A DNA stretch of 64,000 bases from positions 186,001 through 250,000 of the forward strand of contig LATX02000231.1 in NCBI GenBank assembly GCA_001466705.2, written 5' to 3'. The notes below the pieces were generated by a model. It had not been told where the DNA came from. It did no database searches and saw nothing but the letters and a program-made list of their open reading frames with translations. This document shows positions 46,045 to 60,353 of this stretch, one piece after another. How positions within the stretch are numbered: position 1 is the stretch's first letter; each line of letters opens with the position of its first letter. The translations under genes were made by a program, and so were the position numbers. The DNA comes from Moniliophthora roreri (lineage: Eukaryota > Basidiomycota > Agaricomycetes > Agaricales > Marasmiaceae).

Positions 46045-48010
46045 TCTGTACATATTGAAGATGGTTATGTGTGCTGCTTCGTCCCAAATGCCAATATCTT
46101 TTCATGCTATGCCATATACAGCGGCGCACTACGTTCATAGCACTCCCTCCCTGCTGTTTGCAAACCCGTTTCGGAATCTAGGCTGTACGTTCTCGCCAAG
46201 TTTTAGAGGCCGATGTCTTCTAGAGGTATGTGCTGTTGCATCTCTCGTGTCTCTTTGCACTCACTGCCAGGTTTACAAGTTGGACTACCCCTTCATGCTC
46301 GAACCCCAGGATTAAAAAATCCAGACTCATCGCTTAGGGCATCAGGAATGCCAGACGAGTGGTTACCCAATCTTCTGAATTCGTCAGGATGCATGCTGAC
46401 TCGAGCCTTTCAGGTTGGACCGTATTCGTACGCTAATTCTGACTGGTTGCTGGGTTTTTATGCATATGGGTAGGCTGGAGGGAAGATGAGTGGCACGCTT
46501 CGTCGATATTATTCCGATAGGTGCGTTGCGCTGATGCTCAAGACAACAGTCATGAATTCATTAGGATTCAGGTGAACGACTAACGACCTCCAATCGATAT
46601 CGTCAATATGGTGTGGGGGCGCATCAAAGATGTCGCGGCCTCATCCTTCTCAATATGTTGGTTTGTTTCGCCGTTGATCTGAAATTTGATCTGATACCTT
46701 TTTCACCGCAGAGAAAAAACATCTACTTTCCCGTCCCTGACTTCCTCAGATTGGAAGGGCTACCCTCATCTTGCAAACCCAGAATGCTCTGCTTCAAGTT
46801 CGTGCTCGACGAAGGAATTGCATGGCCTACGACAGACAAGGAAGATAAGCGTTTATATATGGCTGCTGGTGACAAGCCTCATATCTTGAACGCGTCGACC
46901 ATGGATTTGGAAGATTTGGAGGAGGCCTGAGATTTCGCGTGGGAAGATGTTAGGAAGGACCCCGAAGCTTTTCGTTGTAGTCTTCTTGGAAGTAGCCAAA
47001 TGAACAGATAGAAGGCTTCGGCAGTGGTGCTTCGTGAGCGATCATCGATTATACCCTCATGCTATTGCTACTGATTGACATGTCTGCTGGACAGAATCTT
47101 CTAGGTGCTGCAGGGGCGAGCCCTTTTGAATATACCTCTGATTCATTAACCAGGAAACCCTGGTCCTCGCAGGGAGCAATGAACTCGATGCATCCGGCCG
47201 CGCTTCAACGCTAAAAACACCGTCTCCAGTCGCGTCATGCTCAACATACGCAAATTTTCCACAAATGCAGATTCTCCACAGATCCAGAATGCCTTGCGTC
47301 ACTATCTTGACGTCTTGACTGGGCAGTCAAAGACAAGAGCCACTAAGTGCTCCTGAAGCCCTGACGGACATCTGGCTCGCGCAGTGCGAAATGAAGGCCG
47401 GTCCTTGCGCTGTATCTTTTGGCGGAAAGATCGGAGATCGGGTGAGCGTCTAATTTCTTTGGAGTTGCCCTCGCTGACTGGATGAAAAGAAAAATACCAT
47501 AGAATCTATTGGACCGGGGGTGATCTAGTACATGTATAATGATTCTCTCGCTATTCCATCGTCGCCGATTGATGTCTCTCAGGCGGATATTCTGTGTGTG
47601 CAGTTTACCCGCGGGAGAACACTGATGTTTGACATGTCCTTTCTTGTTGCACTCGAACGTGCTGATCAGGTGAAGGGATTGGAGGCGAGTAAGTACGATG
47701 GTTATCCTTTCCCTATGACTGATAACTCACGTTTGGGTCATGTATGATCCCCAGTTCCCCGAAGTGCAGTATGTCGCCGGAAGGCGAGGCGAGATGTCCA
47801 GCCAACTGAGGTCGAAGTCACCGCTTATCACTACCTCTCTGAAGAAGCGGAGCTCAACTCCATTCTTCCGACGGAGAACGTCAGTTGTGTAGCAGAATAC
47901 CATAGACCTGAAACAACGCACTTCTGCTGCCTTGCATCGCAGAGCGGTGGAGAACGTATTTAATGCTCCTTTTGGTTCTGATCCTGGTGGTATCGAAGAC
48001 GACAATCCAA
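46045..48010 (+). repeat. Duplicated relic block, copy of 33885-36310
   Basis: Matches the block after unit 2 in the same order and without the MITE. One 105-codon open stretch (46613-46930) includes FSPQRKNIYFPVPDFLRLEG and continues, past a stop, with DFAWEDVRKDPEAFRCSLL. This suggests a former coding exon of an unidentified protein. Confidence 0.65.
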
Positions 48011-50379
48011 ACTCTGTATCACCAGTGCCTTTATACCCGCAATCAATCTTTCAGGGAAAAAATCCCTATTGATACGTGTGGACGTGGGATTCTCGAAGCC
48101 TTTTCGATCGCAGAGACGCACCGCCAGTGAGGGAACATCAGTGATGCCACGTTCTGTGTTCAGAAGACCTCTCTCTCATTGGTAATGTTCGGCTATTAGG
48201 ACCACTTCTGGCCGGTTATGTTGTTGAGGTTGAAACATCAATGATGCGTCCTGCCTTCAACTTGAAGTTGGGGGCGCATTTAGAAGACCTCTACCAATCA
48301 CGACGTTAGGATTCGCATGATTATCAGGTGTTCGAAATCATGCGTGATATGTCGGATGAGGTAGTGTTTGGACATCCCGCCTTCAACAAAGGCTTCTCCC
48401 AGTGACGGCGTAGGATCACCTCTTGTTGATTCCTGCGGGTCGAAACACTACGATGGCATCAACGATGATGTGCTTTGACCTTATCGACGACGACCGCGAA
48501 GCGCAGGGAAGGGCCTGATCCTTGCTACCATGCCAATACTACTCTGTCATCGAGCTGACCTCCCGTCTCTCCTCTCAATCCTTCGTACCTCGGCTTCAGT
48601 AGCACCTCGAGTCCCCGATCAGGTCCATCTGAACGGAGATCAGAATCAATCATTGAAGATCATGATGCATACCTGCACGTCTCTACTTAAAACACATACC
48701 AAGCTATGCAGTTGTGCATGACTGATTGTGGCGTGTTCTGGAAATGCCTGCGGATCATTCTGTAAAAGGCAACTCAAAGGGGGAAGCCAATGAACACGTC
48801 TATCATTGGTGACTGAGATCATTCTTGACAACGTGGAGAAGTGGCGTGCCGCATTAGATGGGACCTCGGGATAGCACCACCGTTTATACAAGAAGGGATA
48901 AGGATAAGAAAGGTACTTCTTTCTAAGGGCAAATGAAACCTTGGTTGAACTTGCGCGTTCTGCTTATGTAGGAGGAGTCATATGTACACTTGAGCTTGAA
49001 GGTCATCATTATCACTGCCTCAGATGAGATCAATCATCATTGCCTCCGCAGGCTCAAAAGTTGTACATGTTACAGTCTGTTGCGACGTCATGTATGGACT
49101 TGTGGGTGTGTGGGAGGGATGAAAAGGGTTAATTAAAGTTGCTTACTCTGAATCATTTGCCTGCAGGACTTCATTCTAACGCCTGGGAAGCGGGATAGAA
49201 TGCCCGTGCTGGGTAGAAACCATCCATTATTTAAGTGAATATGAACGCGTCTCTTATATGACTCATTTCATATGATCCGAGGGTAAAAAGGGACTTTGCG
49301 GAGTTTGTTATGTTGATATTATATTTGGTTCTTGATTGCAAGCTTTGATCGAGAGACGAAGACCGGGATATGAATACTGAATTCGGGTTACTTTGGTGCT
49401 TCGGTTTTCACGGTGATGTGTATGGATACCTACCAAGATAGGGAAGTAAAACATAGTGTATCCACCCGAGCGGCCTGCTTTGATTTAGACCCAAAAATTG
49501 AAACTCAGAATTGAGCAGAACCAGAATATGTGATGCGGGACAGACTGAAACTTGATGATGATGAACGGGAATTATCGCTGACAAGTATCTGTCAATGTCT
49601 GGTCCAGAGCGTGTCCTTTCGGTGACCGGATATATTAAGTATTTAGTCAAATTTGAAGAGGTTGAGTTGGACCACGATCGGAGAGGATCGCTCTTAGCAC
49701 CTTGTTGGACCAGTAGGATAATGGGAGCTTTAGACATCTCCGTACTCCCGTTTTCCGTCTCCCGTAAGCACTGCCTGACACTGCCATTCAGGCCTGACCC
49801 TGATGGATGTACATCTCTCATGCACTGCCTCGTAGGTAGATCTAAGCGCTTTGCGGGGGAGCGGAGTAGTAGAGTGCAAGAGGGTGCAAGAAGGATGTTT
49901 GACACGGGCTTTAGGGATTAGAGTCGGGCGTAGTAATGTTTCAGGCGGATTGTCGCTCGCCGATATAACCTTGTCCGGAAAAGTGCGGAAGACTTGGGAA
50001 GATGCCTCAGCTTGCTTGCGTGTAATGGACAAAAGGCTGAGCTGAGCCGAGAAAAACATGTGAAGTGTCGGAAGAAAGGGATAGTAGAAATCCGAGAGAT
50101 TTGCAAACTTCGGCGGTCGGAGAAAGCAGATGAGCGACATGGAGAGCTTTGGGTGCAAGATGGTAGAAGGAAAAAGCAGAGAAAAACCCAGAGAAAGCAG
50201 GACGTGACAGTGGTAAGCCCTGGTTTGGCCAGCATTGTGTATATTCCGGTTTTTTCATATAAATCATAGATGGGGCTGATGAATCATTGGCCGAAGCCGA
50301 GAAATGGGGACCAAATAAGAGCCAACACACTGCCTTGAGACAAAATCACAGCCTTTTCTACTTTTTGACGTCGAAACCA
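48011..50379. other. Long upstream region of the Crz1-like gene; inverted repeat copy at 48420-48770
   Basis: 48420-48770 is the inverted copy of 24000-24380. Open stretches at 49408-49905 (-), 49595-49921 (+) and 49730-50158 (-) overlap each other and lack known motifs, so none is called. A tttttcatataaatcat segment near 50250 could be the TATA region of the next gene. Confidence 0.4.
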
Positions 50380-53300
50380 ATGGACCACGATAACTCTCCT
50401 TTCCGCGAAGACATCGAACTCGTTCCAGCTTCTCCACCCGTGTCGTTCGACTTCATCTCTGACCCTCATCTCCCCCATACTCCTTCGTACGCCGGGTCTT
50501 ATAATAATTCCCCCTACTCGGTTCACAGCGAGCTATCCTTCGAGGACGGCGACAACGCAAACTTTGGTCTCTTCGCGGGCGGTACTGGCGCATCTGCTTA
50601 CGATCCTTCTGAATACGATAACCCTGCAGGAAATTCTCTTCTCATGTTCAACGATTCAGACTATCTTTCATCTTATGATCCTAGTCAATCGAACATGAAC
50701 ATTCATCAGCCATACGCCGACTATTCGTCCCCAGCTTCTTCGAACGGTGGTGGTGACAGCGGCAATGAGGCGACAAACAAACCCCGCTCAAGAGCTTCTT
50801 CCGTGTCTTCAAACCATCATCATCACCTATCGCCTTCGCCACATATGTCTACCCAGCACCTTTCACCTTCACCCCGTATGTCTGTAGCCCAGTCATTCCA
50901 AGAAATGTCTTTTCAGTCTCCCAGTTGGCCGACAGAACCATTACCTATCGTCGACAATCATTCACCTCGTTCGTCACAATTTCCTCAGCATCAGCAACCA
51001 ACTTCCAGGAGCATATCTCCCAATCACCTGGGAATGCAGCACAAGCCCCAGAGTCCGCCTAGGCTTCTCATGCCAGACTCGGACGAGGGTTTCCAGACCC
51101 AACCGCCTGCCATTAACGCTCCAGATGGAGACGGTGAGAATGGCGCTGGCGGCTCGGGTCCCAGCTTACGCATCGTTCCAGCTACGCCGATAAGCGGTGG
51201 AGGCGCAATGACCAACGATGGATCCGGTTTACCATTCAGGAACGGTGAGTGAAACATTCAGCATTTCAATATTTCATTTTCTTTGCTCTTGTTCGGCCTT
51301 TGAATATAAGACTCATATGATTTGTCATAGGCTCTAGTCTTGCTCCCGGCTCTCACTCTTGGGACAACCCGCCTCAAAGACACCATTCTCTTTCCCCTGT
51401 CCCTCAATCTATGGACGATTCAGATTTTAGGCGTCAGTCTTCACCTCAAGCCTCATCTTCGTCTTCGCAACCAGGTCCTTCTTCCAAATCTGGTAATACG
51501 TTTCTCTTTCCCCAAGGCAACCCGCGGCACACCCGTTCTAAATCGGATGGGGCTCTCGAGCCTCCAACTTGGGATACATCCGCTTCATCTAACCTTATGG
51601 ATGATTCAGCCATCGCTGATGACACACCTGCCGCTGGCGGGGTTAGCATGAACGATGTTTCTCCTTCTTCCCCGCCGTCAGGGCGTAGACTTGGTCTCGT
51701 GGGCATGAATAACCATTTCACATTCCCAAATACCAATACATCCGGTGGTGGCGGAAACGGATTCTTGAGTCCCGACCTACGTAGGAGCAAGAGTGATGGA
51801 TCTGGGCGTGGTCATGTCCGACAAAGTCGGAGCGAAGACTATAGATTTGGGCTACCAGTTCCCGGTATCAACGTGTCTGACGGGGAAGGTAGCCATCATG
51901 CTGGCTCTAACAACAACAACCCAATGTTGTATCCTCCTACTCCTCACGAGGACTTCCTTCGTCAACAACAACAATTGAGGAACCAGCAATTCCTCAGTCC
52001 GGACGGTCCAGGAGGCATGAGAAGCGGCCATGGTCACAACTTTACCTTCCCCGGACCCAACGGTCAACTCGACCTTTTGGGATCTCAGCTACCCAACTTG
52101 GGTGCCGGAATGGGTCTCAACATGAACAACACAATGAGGCGGCCTTCCAGTGTCGGACACATCCGCCGCGCATCCAGTAGTAGTCGCAGCGAGCGCGGTA
52201 CCACACGAGGCGAAGGCTGGGGTGACGACGAAGGTGGTCCTGCCAGCGGAAGCATACGAGCCAGCCCATACCCATCACCGAATGTCAGTCCCCGAGGCAG
52301 AATCGGCGAATTGCCACCGTCCTCATCTGACTATCAATCTCATACCCAACATCAGCGCTCGCAGTCAGGTTCGGCCGCTGGAACGGGTGCGAATACGCCT
52401 TTGCTCGGTGTCCAACAAGGATTGCCTGGTCCCAACACGTTGTTTGGAGGATCAATGGGCGGTCCTGCAATGGGTGTGCCACCGCCGCCGATGAACTTTG
52501 GCGGTATGCCGAATATGGGTATGGGCCCAGGAATCAGTGGTTTCAATAGTGGTGCTAACAGTGGAGCCGGTGGTATCGGACCCAACGGAATGCCGGTGCA
52601 GACAGTAACTGTTGGTGGCACGACCGTTCCATTAGTGGTCTCCAAGCCAAATGTTACAACTGGAAGGACGGCTAAAGCTAGTCACAGCAGACGGAAACAG
52701 GAGGCCACGTTCGTTTGTCCCGTCGCAGGTTGTGGAAGTACATTCACTAGGAGTTTTAATCTAAAGGGTGAGTAACGATTCCATTCCACCTTGGTTCAAC
52801 ATTGACGTGCACTTTTCGTTTTAGGTCATATACGGTCGCATAATGAGGAGAAGCCGTTCGTTTGCCATTGGCCTGGATGTGGAAAAGGTTTCGCCAGGCA
52901 ACATGACTGCAAACGTCATGAGCAACTTCATACAAACTACCGTCCCTTCACATGTGAAGGGTGCCAGAAGCCTTTTGCTAGGATGGACGCTCTGAACCGG
53001 CATTGTGAGTATCTACTCGTCTTCTTGGCTGCGGCAGTAGAGTGGCATTACCGTCGTCAACCTACTGATTTCTAATCACTCGTACTAATCGTTCTCTCTC
53101 TCCTTCTTTCTCTCTAGTACGTTCTGAAGGAGGTGCTGAATGTCAACGAGCCCTTGAACAGAACGGTGGTTCAACGTCACCTCCTGACAACAAACGGGCG
53201 GGTTCGCATACAAGAAACAACCCATCCAACGGGAACAACAACCTCAAGGACAGCGCCCCTGCCAAGTCGTTGCCGATACCGATAACGATGTCGTCTGGCG

Positions 53301-53383
53301 TGCCCAAGGTTGAACAGCAAGATCCAACGGCATGGAAGATGGAGGATACTTGGCCCAACTCTGGGCTAAGTGTTGCTCTGTGA
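50380..53383 (+). CDS. crz1: Crz1/Prz1-type calcineurin-responsive zinc-finger factor
   Basis: Exons 50380-51244, 51331-52767, 52825-53004 and 53118-53383 sum to 2748 nt, 915 residues. The start is the first ATG (MDHDNSPFRED). The long N-terminal part is rich in Ser, Pro, Asn and Gly, with SRSKSDG-type repeats around residues 356 and 440 that look like phosphorylation sites. Three fingers follow: C751, C756, H769, H773; C781, C786, H799, H803 (FARQHDCKRHEQLH, typical of Crz1); and a third with C811, C814, H827, C836. In yeasts, Crz1/Prz1 is dephosphorylated by calcineurin when Ca2+ rises and then enters the nucleus. Possible calcineurin-docking motifs are PGINVS (466-471) and LPIPIT (879-884), both imperfect PxIxIT matches. 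The family assignment rests on the finger signature; regulation is inferred from the family. Confidence 0.85.
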
Positions 53384-53943
53384 CCGATTGGTGTTGCCAA
53401 TGTAGAACGATTTCTTCCCTGTGCTTCTTGTCCTTTATTGCTTATGACTCTTCCTGTTTATTATTATCGCGCTGTGTCCTTGTTATCTATTATATTGCCG
53501 GGACTTTCGGTGATTGTTTTCCGTGTCTTTGGTGTTTTTTTCTTCTAATGTACAATGTCTTGCCCGCTACTCTAAACTTTTTGCACTTTTTGTCGCCTTT
53601 CTCGCCAGCGGCGCGCGGAGGCGTAATGTCGAATATTTTGGAACCTAAATTGTACTATCTCCCCTTGTCAATTGTAGCGTATAGACCACCAGTGTTCCTA
53701 GCTTTGGAAATACATCAAATTCTGTATTTATGTAAACTACTCGAAGAGGGCGAGAATGAGCTAGACCGACCACTGTCCCGAACCGACGCGGAGTAATGTA
53801 ACAAATTCCGGGGTGTGTGATAGGCTGGAACAATAAGCCGGTCGATTCCGAACAAGTTGAGGCACTTTTTTTTCGTCAGAGCCCTTTTCGCTGCCAAAAA
53901 ATACGCCATCCTCTGCTGGTTTCCTTCTCATCATTCCCTAATA
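53384..53943. other. Intergenic between the Crz1-like and COX genes
   Basis: T-rich 3' region of the Crz1-like gene followed by the COX promoter. The open stretch at 53332-53796 is hydrophobic from T-rich DNA and is not a gene. Confidence 0.5.
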
Positions 53944-54749
53944 ATGCAGGCTACCGCTCTCCGCATTGCACGTCAGTCTGCCTCCCTTCCTCTCCGACGA
54001 TGCCTTGCTACTACCGCAAACTCTGCACACGTCGCCAGCGCATCCACTTCGTCCCCATCGCCAACCAAGCCCAAGCAAGCTATCATTCCTCTCTCGAATA
54101 TTGAGGCCCAATGGGAGAAGATGAGCGTAGAGGAGAAGATGACGGTGCATGAGCAACTCGAGGAGGTTATGAAGAAGGACTGGACAGCGCTCTCTCTTGA
54201 CGAGAAGAAGGCTGGTACGTCGCTCGGTTTTTTCACCCCAGAGGCTCGAAAACCACGGCACGAGACATCATCCTCGCGTTCATGGTCTTTTGCGGTCTTT
54301 TTGCTCGGGACAACTCGCGTTTAAACTGACGTACCTCTCTCTCGCGCAGCGTACTACGTCGCGTTCGGTCCACATGGTCCTCGTGCACCAATAAGTAAAC
54401 CCGGAGACAACCTCAAGATCTTTGCTTGTGTAGTTGGTCTGGTTGGTCTTACTGGTGTTCTTTCCGCAATCATCCGTGCTCGGGGTATGTCGCTGCTCGT
54501 TCTCTCATGGACTTGTACATCTTCTTACACGCAATGAACTAGCGCCCGAACCTCCCAAGACTATGACCAAGGAATGGCAAGAAGCTACCAACGAGCGTGC
54601 TCTAGAGCAAAAGATGAACCCCATCACTGGTACGTCCAACCGCCGCTCATGGTGTTTTCACCGTTTCTCACAAACACCGTTATTCGCTCTACACAGGTAT
54701 CTCGTCAGAAGGATACAAGGGCAAGGGCTTTGTTTCAGAATCCAAATAG
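53944..54749 (+). CDS. COX5: Cytochrome c oxidase subunit, COX4/Cox5 family
   Basis: Exons 53944-54214, 54350-54484, 54543-54629 and 54697-54749 sum to 546 nt, 181 residues. The N-terminus (MQATALRIARQSASLPLRR) is basic, hydroxylated and free of acids, as expected for a mitochondrial import signal. The matrix part contains IEAQWEKMSVEEKMTVHEQL and KDWTALSLDEKKAAYYVAFG, well-known COX4-family stretches. One membrane helix follows (KIFACVVGLVGLTGVLSAII), then an intermembrane-space tail with TMTKEWQEATNERALEQKMN and a final KGKGFVSESK. The product is a nuclear-encoded subunit of respiratory complex IV in the inner mitochondrial membrane. All introns are phase 1. Size and layout are normal for a fungal member. 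Its position directly downstream of the Crz1-like gene shows no functional link. Confidence 0.93.
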
Positions 54750-56246
54750 AGAACCTTTTTACGCACTAGTAGTCGAAATGAGCAGGATTTTTTTATTACC
54801 CCTTCTTCCTCGTTCCTCGGCCCACGGTCATTCCTTTTTAAGTTTCAATGATAATTTACCCCTCGCAATGTCAATGGAGGCAGGCACCATCGCGTCGAGA
54901 CCCAGTCTATGCTGTATCTACCTGTCGAGGATGTGTTCTTTACCCCGGTTTGAAGGGTTGATGTTGCCCGGGCTGCTATCGCCTGTATATCCATGCCGTT
55001 AGACGTAGAGACGAAGAACAAAGACAGAAGTCGAGGGTAATGAGCGGCATGTATCATAACTACGGCATGAATCACTTCTCCCGCAACTATGTCTTCACTG
55101 GGTCAATCAAGCAAGAAAGAAGAGCCCTATACTTCATATCAGCACAAAGCTCTTCTCTTCTAGTCAACATTTTGCCAGAGAGACTGTGTTAGCTGACTCG
55201 GATTTGGGGCAACTGGCTACAAAGTACCTTTTTGGGTTACTGCTGTTACCAAGTTAGTTTTGCGTAGATCTTTGAATTCTGCAGTGAAGGCATCCGTCAA
55301 ATAGGTCCACGGTGAGAGGATGAGCAAAGATTGAAGAACGCGGCAAATCCAGCTCTGAGTTTTGACATTGATGACATTCAAACAGGCACTCGAAGGTGAT
55401 GCACGCTCAGCGGTATTTCCAACTTTGTTACCATATTGCATAACAAGCGGTTCGACAGCTAGATGACAGAGGAACCTGTTACTCGAACGATGGTATGCGA
55501 GATTATTCCCTCGTACCTATTCATCCTTGTCTGGTTTTCGCTATCTCTAATGTGCAATTCCAGAATCCAAATGCCGATCTAACCCTTGCATCACCTACAT
55601 GTGTTCTTCAGGCTTATGGTCTTTTAGCTCCAAGCGATACCAGTCAATCATCATACTCATAGCCATTACTGTACTAACTTTGCGAGCGTAATGACTAGGG
55701 CCGCCGAAACATTACAAGTTCCGCAATCTCTTCCCGGGCCTGACGATGGTCGCATCATGACATCCACATTCGACACGCTCACCCAATTCTCAGTTTCTTG
55801 CCGTACACACTGCTCGTGCTGGGATAATCAACAGCAGTGGTGGAAATAAAGATCTTGATCTCACCATTAAAGAGCATGAGCGCGTTGCCAATCGATTAGC
55901 TCCGATTTCACGAGCGGCCCCCCAAAAGACGATTCCGAATCCCCTGCGCGCATCTGACCGAGTTCATCATCACTCCTCGGAACTGTATGTCTTCAATGGA
56001 CGATTCTATGATCGCCATCTGTTGTTCTACGTTTTGCCAAAAACAAAGGCTTCATCAGCCTCATTCGATTGCTCATGTGAGTATATATACACACAACATT
56101 CCACCCGTAAGATCCAGAAGGAAAAGAGAAAAAAAAAAAAAGGAAAAATTCTGACGACCCAAGGAAACGAATGACTGCCCAACTGACTAGCCTCTTCTGC
56201 AGACAGCATCAAGATCGGTAGATTGTGAAGCGTTCCTGATACTCCC
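54750..56246. other. Intergenic, nothing recognised
   Basis: Shared 3' region of two convergent genes. An A-run lies near 56130. Short frames only; no repeats matching the left half were noticed. Confidence 0.45.
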
Positions 56247-57965
<1,719 letters not shown>

Positions 57966-59420
57966 TGTGAAAAGAAAGTGGGTTCGTAAGGAACGTGGTT
58001 CACCGCTGCCCTATACTGAATCAGCAACTGTTCGAGTTGTGATAAAGGAGCAGACGCACCCAACTTCAATATTTATGAAGAGGAAAGAGAACCCCTCTAC
58101 ATCGCCAAGGACATGAACGTGCCCTGGCGGGACTAGATATGCGTTCAGGCGAGGTACAGACCGGTCAGGAGTTCCATGTTGTCAAGACGAGTCGATTGAA
58201 GGTTGCTTTTGCGGCAATTGCAGAGTGCCTATTCAAGGCGATCTTTCCTCCTTGATGACTGCTGAAACATAGGAGGAAAGTGGCACTTCTGACTTATAAG
58301 ACCCAAGGGCAAGACGAGGACAAGATATGCAGAAAGCGGACATGTTCGAATCGATGTTTGAATGGATGTTTGTTGAATTCGAGATTTTTTTTTTCTCAAG
58401 ATCCTAAGGCCGAATTCCCACGGCTACCGGTACGTGTCACCCTCGAATCTGATCGTTTTCATTCACATTCTGTCATCTCCTACCATGTTACAGCCATAAA
58501 GGGTCCGAGATCTGAATATTTACATGCTGATCTGTAACGAATTAAAAATATCCAGGAGAATCAATTAATAGAAGCGGGATAACTGCCCACGGTACCATCA
58601 GTAACAAGAATCAATTGCTAGAGCCCACTACAGTCATTACGGGTTCCTTTATACGGCGAAATCTTTTTGCACCTCGGAATCAAGTTGGGAGCATCTGTGA
58701 TGCAATCGGCTTGGACTAGATAAATCTCTAATGTAATTAGATGAATATTAGAACATAAAATCTACTATCAGAATATGTATAGGTATGCGATGGAGGGAAT
58801 CAGTAAAATTTGGCCTTATCGGCTGAAACTGGGTCCTTTGTACACCAGTCACAGGCAACGTGATTGCTTTATGAAGGGGTCCATGACGTTAGATTGCGTG
58901 TATGCCGCACGCCTGCCGACACACTGAATGTTCATGATTCCTTCCCCGTTGACCCATTAGGAAGGCGTGATATGACTCTTTCAGCCTCTCAAACTCTCTT
59001 CGCTCATATCTCTGGTATTTACTGAACTACTCTGACCTCAAAAAGTGTTGTCTACAATGCTAATGGGTGGGTGAAAGGTGATGCTGAAAGTTGGTAGCAA
59101 GAAACCACACCGAGAGATCACAGCATGCAAATTACTCTCATACTTAGCTGTATTTCGGGCACTGTATTTTACTGTGTCAATTTTATGTCCCTGGGAGTTA
59201 GTATGTTGAAGATAGATGATATATCTTTGATTTTACAAAAAGTCCAGGGAAAAATTCAATGTTATGACCCATCCCGAGGCCACTGTATAAAGGAACCCGT
59301 AATGACTGTATGTACGTATGATTTCTCGATAGCAATACAAACATGAACCTAACTAAGTTCATTCGCCAAATCCAAGCGATTGAATCAAGAAGGCAAGCAC
59401 TAGGACGCAACATACTAAGC
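57966..59420. other. Intergenic, nothing recognised
   Basis: Promoter region of the glucanase (57966 onward) and AT-rich DNA around 58540-59100. The 73-codon frame at 59125-59346 has no known motif. Confidence 0.4.
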
Positions 59421-60353
59421 CTACGAGGAGTTAGGTGGCCCAACATAAGGTCGTGCTTTACACTTCTTCTCGTGTCTCGTCATGTCAGATCTGGTGTTTG
59501 ACCTTGCATCACAGAATTGACATCCATATCGTTTGATGCCGAAATGAGAATTTATATGGTCTAGAAACGCAGAGGGTTCCGAGTCAGCGAGCTCCGCGGG
59601 TAGTAACTTCAATGAGCAAGAGATTACTTTGCAAATTGTGCGGGGCTGTAAACGTCCTCTTACAAATTGGGCACCGATGCCACGCTTTTCTTCCCGGTTT
59701 CCTTCGCCTCTTGCTTGCGTCGTAGACGCTGTCCGAAGCCACAATACTTTTAAGCATATGAGGGATTGTAGCAAGACTAGGGACGTCCGATGCCACAGAG
59801 TCACCTGGAGAGGTATGCGTGTAGGCATTAGGACAGCTGCCCAAGGCCAGACTTCTTGGGATCGACAGGGATGCAGTAGGACTCTCATGATGTACATCGA
59901 CTCCCCCATTATATGCTATCCACTCGGAGGATTGGAAGTTGTAGGACGATGAGGCTGTGGATGCGTTTACACATCCATGAAAGGTACCAGTGATGCCATA
60001 GGACGCGACGACAGAACCTTGCGAGGTGTGCGAACATGCAGACTCGGTAGCGACCGGATTGTTGGACCATGAACCAGAATGGTTATTCTGGCTTCCGGGG
60101 TCGATGTTGCCGCCTTCTTCGCCGTCAATCTGTCTGGAAGGTGATATTGCGGGAGGGTATACTGCGCCTTCGAAAGGATACGATGGCTCGTAGCAAAGGG
60201 GATGGTAGTCTTGGGCAGTTGGAGACTGTAACGCAAGGTATTCGAGGCGTCGCTCCCTATGAATGCTGTAAAGTGAGCATCTGCTATGTTCAGAGGCAGC
60301 TGGCTCGCCTACCGTGCATCGTCAAAGTCGATTTGAGTCGAACTGAAGTCCAT
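59421..60353 (-). CDS. Two-zinc-finger protein, divergent member (Z9, intact)
   Basis: Minus-strand exons 60353-60313, 60256-59628 and 59560-59421 sum to 810 nt, 269 residues. The 41-nt first exon (MDFSSTQIDFDDA) ends in phase 2 exactly as in the left-hand copies, although its sequence is unrelated to MSERWDQ. The middle is rich in Ser, Pro, Asn and Tyr. KSIVASDSVYDAS and KRRRK precede the fingers. Finger 1 is a classical C-x2-C type: C209, C212, H225, H229 (HRCPICKRTFTAPHNLQ). Finger 2: C237, C240, H253, C257, with TRSDMTRHEKKC. The phase-1 intron falls at the same codon of finger 1. This is a distinct subfamily about 15 kb from Z8. A DNA-binding role is inferred from the fingers. Confidence 0.83.

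Noticed and set aside
49408..50269. Several overlapping open stretches of 80-165 codons upstream of the Crz1-like gene
   Set aside because: They lie on both strands over the same DNA with no known motif, start context or duplicate, and look like chance frames.
50287..50379. Upstream extension of the Crz1-like protein (MAEAEKW...)
   Set aside because: The first codon at 50287 is TTG; the first true ATG in frame is at 50380.
53332..53796. 154-codon hydrophobic open stretch downstream of the Crz1-like gene
   Set aside because: It starts inside the last Crz1-like exon in another frame; the hydrophobicity comes from T-rich 3' DNA.
59967..60236. 89-codon minus-strand frame (MRYSLQLPKTT...)
   Set aside because: Out of frame with exon 2 of Z9; the in-frame reading joins a family-style first exon and both fingers.
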